NCBI GenBank assembly: GCA_030068145.1
Contig: JAPJBO010000542.1
Coordinates: forward strand, 89,521 to 153,520
Length of the DNA: 64,000 nt
From: Diplonema papillatum
Lineage: Eukaryota; Euglenozoa; Diplonemea; Diplonemida; Diplonemidae
Reading direction: 5' to 3'
Part shown: piece by piece, positions 59,363-64,000 of the stretch
How positions within the stretch are numbered: the stretch's first letter is position 1
How the letters are laid out: each line of letters begins with the position of its first letter
The notes under the pieces: generated by a model
What the model was told of the DNA's origin: nothing
Seen by the model: the letters and a program-made list of their open reading frames with translations, nothing else
Database searches by the model: none
Made by a program: the position numbers and the translations under genes

Positions 59363-59554
59363 AAAGGAACGTGGACAAAAAGACACACCTTCGGAGGAGG
59401 TTGTTGCGACGTAGTAGGGGGTGGCACAGCTGGCAGGGTCTCGTCGGCCTCCTTGTGCGGCATTGGCAGCGACTCAGTCGGCTTCGGGAGGTCGTCGTCC
59501 TTGTCCTGCGTGAGGGACCCTTCCTTAAATGAATAACGCGTTGTGTTACATCAT

Positions 59555-59945
59555 AAAAATACTCGACGTAGCTGCTTCGACTCCGAATGGAAGGGAGGAA
59601 ATATAGAGGTAAGGGGCAAATACAATACAAACACAATCTGATTTGTTCTTCGCTTACACCACCGTCTGTTGTTTCCTCACTCAGGACTTTTGACCTGTTG
59701 GGTTTGTGTGATTTGTCGTGTAGGGGTAGACCCGCATGACCTCTCGTCCGTTCAACACGTGGTTCGGTAGTTACAACACTTGGGATCCCTTCTGTTCTTT
59801 GTCGGGCAGCATCGTCGAGCATTTCCTTTCAAGCTGGCGCTTATGTAACAATACTCGACGTAGCCGCTTGTTGTCGCGTAGGGGTAGACCCGCATGACCT
59901 CACGCCCGTTCAACACGTTCAACACGCTAGCCTTGGTTCTCATCT
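59555..59945 (+). repeat. Family B repeat plus a second, internally deleted copy
   Basis: The first copy, 59555-59848, runs from AAATACTCGACGTAGCTGC to GAGCATTTCCTTTCAAGCTG, GCGCTTATG. A second start follows directly (AATACTCGACGTAGCCGC at 59851), jumping to TGTCGCGTAGGGGTAGACCC, and ends near 59945. Confidence 0.75.
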
Positions 59946-59954
59946 CGGGAGGGA

Positions 59955-60240
59955 AGTCTTAGTTTGATGTTTAGGCAGGACACTGCCTCTCATGCATATT
60001 TGATGCTAGAACCAAGTCTAGGGGGTGAGGGGGGAAATCTTAGTTTAATGTTTAGGCAGGACACTGCCTCTCATGCATGTTTGATGCTAGAATCAAGTCT
60101 TCTTCGAAGAAAATGTAAAATAGGGGGCGAGGCGAAGTCTTAGTTTGATGTTTAGGCAGGACACTGCCTCTCACGCATGTTTGATGCTAGAACCAAGTCT
60201 TCTTCGAAGAAAATGTAAAATAGGGGGCGAGGGAAATCTT
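59955..60240 (+). repeat. Family G repeat, three tandem copies
   Basis: AGTTTRATGTTTAGGCAGGA with CACTGCCTCTCAYGCAT starts near 59959, 60040 and 60140. Each runs to AGTCTTCTTCGAAGAAAATG or a shortened form. Confidence 0.85.
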
Positions 60241-60919
60241 AGTTTAACCACACACGGGCGGAAATGGACTATTCAAGGGCGGAAATGGACTATTCAAGGC
60301 ACACCTGGGTCATACTCAAAAGGGGTTTCGTAGGTCAAAAATGGGAACCGAGGGGCGCATTTGAAAGATTTCGTGGCAGATCTTGCAAATGCGCACCTCG
60401 ACGCTGCATGAATACACATGGAAGTGACCCAGGACGGGCACCTGCGGCCTCTTGCGGATACCCGCGAATTAACTTGAATTAACTACGCCATATGGCATAG
60501 TTCGTCCGTATGTGGTTAATGTTTAGGCGGGACGCTGCCTCTCATGCATGTTTAATGCTAGCATCGAGTCTTCGTCGAAGAAAGTGTAAAATAAAATAGG
60601 GGAAGGGAAAAAGGGTCGCAGGGAGTGTAAGACTCCGCAGGTAGGGTCTGGAACCTTGAGGGACTATTCCTCTTTATTCTTTTTTTCACCGCGGTGTTGT
60701 GTGCACCTCGTTCCTTGTCTCGCTCTTGAACGCATACCAATCCAAAATTAGAGCTCTTCAGTGGGTCCTTTGGACGGGGACTTTCGGTCCTGTTCCGGTG
60801 CTATCACAACTTTCTGGTTCCAATGCTTATTGCATCCTTCCTTCGTCAGATTAAAAAAGGGGGGTTCTGGTTTGGGTTGTGGCTCGTAACCAACCGCCAC
60901 GGGGCACTGCTTCCACTGA
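60241..60919. other. Family G copy and unannotated sequence
   Basis: GGGCGGAAATGGACTATTCAA occurs twice at 60256-60297. Family G recurs at 60508-60600. 60470-60505 contains CATATG-centred inverted repeats. No gene. Confidence 0.45.
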
Positions 60920-62071
60920 GTGAAAGTGTTTATATCTTCTCAAGGGAGACGATGTAACCGTTCGCCGCATCTGAGCGCTATTCAGGAAAGTACGTTCCGC
61001 AAGAACAATGTAATCATTCCTCTGAGTCGATTAGTGTTTGGTGGTGACCACGCAGAATTGTGGTCGCTCTTTCGAGGCGTGGGCGGTGGCGGGCACCGAA
61101 GTGCCTTTTGTGCAACCTGCATTGAGACGCGGTTGGCACACCTGCACAGATGCAAACGGCTTAGTATCCAGGAAATGCATGCGCAGGGCTTCCACTGCAA
61201 CATTGCCGCCCGTATCACGGAACCAGCGCATGTCATCACACCAGCCTTGCACGATGTGAAGGGCATGCTACGGCTCGTGATCCGGACACTTCCGGATGCT
61301 AGTCGGGTAGAAGAGGATGCAGATGAACGGTGAGCGCAAAAGTGGTCCGCCTGCACGTCCCAGAAGACAATGGAACGCGACTTCCAGGCAATCGAGCTGC
61401 AGACAAAGCACCTCAAGAGCCTGGACACGAAGCGAAGCGCGCCTGACCTCGCGCCCGCGTGTCGCAATCCCCTCCCACACCTGTACCAGTACGACACCAT
61501 TTTGCAAGTGCATCACTGGACGAAGTACGGTGTGGAAGCAAGCCGCAGATAACCTGGAGGCCCGCCTCCGAAGGGCTGGTTTGGGTGCCCACGTATGCCG
61601 GAGAACTGAACGATGGGGACAGAAGTTTCGTAGCAGTCCTGCTCGTGAAGGTGTTCTTCTCAAGATTTGCATTTGCAACGAGAAGCCGTGGCACAACAAC
61701 CCGACTTCCGATGAGGAGGAGGATCAGGACGAGGATGACGATGCGGACAGCAGCACAACCGACCCTGAAAACGAGAGCAGCGAGCACGGGTGTATTATCA
61801 GCCAGAAGAGCTACACGCGAATCCACGGCCTCTTCGCACACTACGATTCGCACACTACGACGCACACCACCGCCCTACAGTAACCTGCGAATGCACAACG
61901 CAATGTCCATCGTGCAAAAAGACAGTTCGCAAGGGCGGGCTGACCCAACACCTGCTGTACGTTCATGCTGAGAAGCTTGACAAGAAGACCTGCCCCCTGT
62001 GCATGCAAAGGTTCGCCGATGCACGCAGAAGGGATGCCCACATGCGCGATGCCCACACGGGTGGAAGGTAG
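60920..62071 (+). pseudogene. C2H2 zinc-finger locus, broken or with unresolved introns
   Basis: Coding-like pieces lie in different frames. 60920-61333 includes SAFCATCIETRLAHLHRCKR and VKGMLRLVIRTLPDASRVEE. ATG 61370-61552 reads MERDFQAIELQTKHLKSLDT. Another frame gives an acidic run, NPTSDEEEDQDEDDDADSST. 61880-62071 gives two C2H2 fingers: CPSCKKTVRKGGLTQHLLYVH and CPLCMQRFADARRRDAHMRD followed by AH. No consistent GT-AG joins were found by eye, so it is either a gene with introns I cannot place or a frameshifted relic. The fingers suggest DNA or RNA binding. Confidence 0.45.
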
Positions 62072-62386
62072 TCTTACCTCCTCTGAATTCTGCACTCTAT
62101 GCCACATGGCCCTTTCTTCCCCCTTCCCCACCCATCACACCCTGAGCACATACCCATTCCAAACACGTTCTTGCAATCCCCCACCCATCACACCCCAGAC
62201 TTCGGGCCATGCTTATCCCATTCACTTGTTCTTCTCGGCAACCTGTTGTGTTCACCATTCATGTTGCTGCGTGCACACAACAGCGGCAGGACGAACCTGC
62301 GGAACAGTATTCGAGCGTGGTCGGACACCCACACCATATCCACCGCCTAAAAATGGACTTTACTGTGTAAAACACTAGCAAAAATG
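62072..62386. other. No gene recognised
   Basis: CCCACCCATCACACCCYGAG-type segment occurs twice (62127 and 62179). Otherwise nothing. Confidence 0.4.
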
Positions 62387-62640
62387 ACTAGTGCACTAGT
62401 CATTCTTACTAGTGCACTAGTCATTCTTACTAGTGCACTAGTCATTCTTACTAGTGCACTAGTCATTCTTACTAGTGCACTAGTCATTCTTACTAGTGCA
62501 CTAGTCATTCTTACTAGTGCCACTAGTAAGAATGACTAGTGGCACCAGTAAGAATGACTAGTGGCACTAGTAAGACATTTTCACTAGTAATTTTACTCGT
62601 AAGAACACTGAATTCCTAATGACTAGTGCACCGTGCAACA
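62387..62640. repeat. 21-bp array of palindrome ACTAGTGCACTAGT with a strand switch
   Basis: Six exact 21-bp units (ACTAGTGCACTAGT plus CATTCTT) start at 62387, 62408, 62429, 62450, 62471 and 62492. From 62513 the spacer appears as AAGAATG and the palindrome as ACTAGTGGCACTAGT variants, so the right part is inverted relative to the left. It decays toward 62640. Confidence 0.92.
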
Positions 62641-63035
62641 CCCCCGACACGTACTTTCCACCCCCCGAAAGTACTTTCCACCCCCCGAAAAGTACTTTCC
62701 ACCCCCCGACAAAAATTTCCACCCCCCGAAAAGTACTTTCCACCCCCCGAAAAGTACTTTCCACCCCCCGAAAAGTACTTTCCACCCCCCGACGAAAAAT
62801 TTCCACCCCCCGAAAAGTACTTTCCACCCCCCGAAAAGTACTTTCCACCCCCCGAAAAACACTTTCCACCCCCGGACAAAAAATTTCCACCCCCCAAAAA
62901 GTACTTTCCACCCCCCGATGGAAATTTTCCACCCCCCAAAAAGTACTTTCCACCCCCGGACAAAAAGATTTCCACCCCCCGAAAAGTACTTTCCACCCCT
63001 CGAAACTACTTTCCACCCCCCGACCAGATACGCAA
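62641..63035. repeat. ~22-bp array CCCCCCGAAAAGTACTTTCCA
   Basis: About 17 units. The core is AAGTACTTT (palindromic AGTACT) alternating with CAAAAATTT variants. C6 tracts fall every 20-22 bases; on the minus strand these are G6 tracts. Proline-rich or glycine-rich frames across it are artefacts. Confidence 0.92.
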
Positions 63036-63307
63036 ACTCTTTCGAACGCTGCACACGGGTATCCTTCAAGTGACCTCTAACTATCTGTTGCATACGCGTA
63101 TCCGGATCTGAAAGCCGAAGACTTTGTAACACTTTACCGTAACCGAAGTCGCGAACCGGGTTCGGCTTGCACTGCAAAAGCAGCATAATTGTGTCTTGCG
63201 CCCGAGCGCGGAAATCCGCCACCCGCCATTCGGCTAGAGTGCAAGAACACAATTGCGAAGCGTACTACAAACGGATAGTGTTACAAAGGCGAACGAATCA
63301 TGCGAGA
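63036..63307. other. Unique spacer between arrays
   Basis: About 270 bp of non-repetitive sequence with no recognisable feature, separating the two blocks of the C6 array. Confidence 0.5.
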
Positions 63308-63445
63308 ACCTATGGAGGGGCCCCTCGGGTATGCGGGTATGCGGGTTTGGGTTTGCGGGTTTGCAGGTTCGGGTATGCGGGTTTGCGGGAACGGGTATGC
63401 GGGTTTGCGGGAACGGGTACGCGGGTTTGCGATTTCGGGTTTGCC
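63308..63445. repeat. Short array of GGGTATGCGGGTTTGCGGGA type
   Basis: GCGGGTTTGCGGGAACGGGTA and shorter variants repeat about six times. It resembles in style, not exactly, the 22-bp array at 30549. Confidence 0.8.
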
Positions 63446-64000
63446 CGAAAATCCCGAAAAGTACTTTCCACCCCCCGAAAGTACTTTCCACCCCCCCACC
63501 CCCCGACCAAAAAATTCCACCCCCCGAAAAGTACTTTCCACCCCCCCGAAAAGTACTTTCCACCCCCCGACGAAACGTTTCCACCCCCCGATAAGTACTT
63601 TCCACCCCCCGATAAATACTTTCCGCCCCCCGACAAAAAAATTCCACCCCCCGACAAGTACTTTCCACCCCCCGAAAAATACTTTCCACCCCCCGACAAA
63701 AATTTCCACCCCCCGAAAAGTACTTTCCACCCCGAAAAGTACTTTCCACCCCCCGACAAAAATTTCCACCCCCCGACATCGATTTATACCCCCCGATTTA
63801 TACTCTGTACCCCCCGATTTATACTCTGTACCCCCGGATTTATACTCTTTACCCCCCGTTTTTCGGGGGGTGGAAAGTACTTTTCGGGGGTGGAAAGTAC
63901 TTTTCGGGGGGTGGAAATTTTGTCGGGGGGCGGAAAGTGTTTATCGGGGGGTGGAAAGTACTTATCGGGGGGTGGAAAGTATTTTTCGGGGGTGGAAAGT
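63446..64000. repeat. C6 array, second block, with inversion at 63852-63870
   Basis: Units CCCCCCGAAAAGTACTTTCCA run to about 63780, then a variant GATTTATACTCTGTACCCCC. At CCCCCCG-TTTTT-CGGGGGG (63852-63870) the orientation flips to TGGAAAGTACTTTTCGGGGGG, which continues to the window end. The inverted array is not complete in this window. Confidence 0.92.

Noticed and set aside
62567-63780. Gly/Trp- or Pro-rich proteins in the 63-kb arrays
   Set aside because: Every frame through the 21-22 bp units is open. No start context or non-repetitive part supports coding.

Overview
The window is nuclear DNA from a eukaryote. No bacterial operons, ribosome-binding sites or densely packed genes are visible. 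One gene has a GT-AG intron, protein-coding stretches are GC-rich and widely spaced, and most of the sequence is dispersed repeats, small inverted-repeat elements, microsatellites and long tandem arrays. A repeat-rich protist, for example a chromerid or other alveolate alga, would fit, but that is a guess from texture and not from a marker gene.

Layout. 1-15 kb: dispersed repeats, a 1.1-kb foldback element (3258-4397) and two terminal exons of an unrecognised paralogous family (8298-8443 and 13539-14068, minus strand). 15-18 kb: an RNase H-like fragment followed by two large arrays built on opposite orientations of one heptamer, TGTAACC/GGTTACA. 22-24 kb: a 549-residue Gln-rich protein with a 38-unit CTG/CAG tract. 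24-39 kb: repeats, a ~0.4-kb tandem unit, inverted-repeat elements and small weak ORFs. 39.6-43.9 kb: a two-exon secreted astacin-family protein (998 residues) that has lost all its zinc ligands. 44.0-48.2 kb: an uninterrupted tyrosine-recombinase retrotransposon in the order gag-YR-RT/RNase H, lying inside a copy of the window's commonest repeat with a 20-bp duplication at its ends. 48.3-49.2 kb: two truncated tandem copies of the astacin first exon. 51.2-52.5 kb: a Dullard/CTDNEP1-type phosphatase and a truncated tandem copy. 52.8-62.1 kb: more repeats and a broken C2H2 zinc-finger locus. 62.4-64.0 kb: three short-unit arrays, two with orientation switches.

Recurring families are named here and used below. 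A: ~225-bp repeat starting AAATACTCGAGG and ending in a hairpin plus A-tail. B: a relative of A starting AAATACTCGACG. C: ~157-bp inverted-repeat element with ends GGTGRRGTCCAGCCT. D: 'AGTTCGCTTGAGAATCCGGG' repeat. E: ~66-bp mini-element. F: 'GTTTTCGTTGACCGCAC' repeat. G: 'TTTAGGCAGGACACTGCC' repeat.

The genes do not form a pathway. The best-supported biology is the interplay of a site-specific recombinase retroelement with repeat A, and the conversion of an astacin protease into a probable non-catalytic secreted protein.
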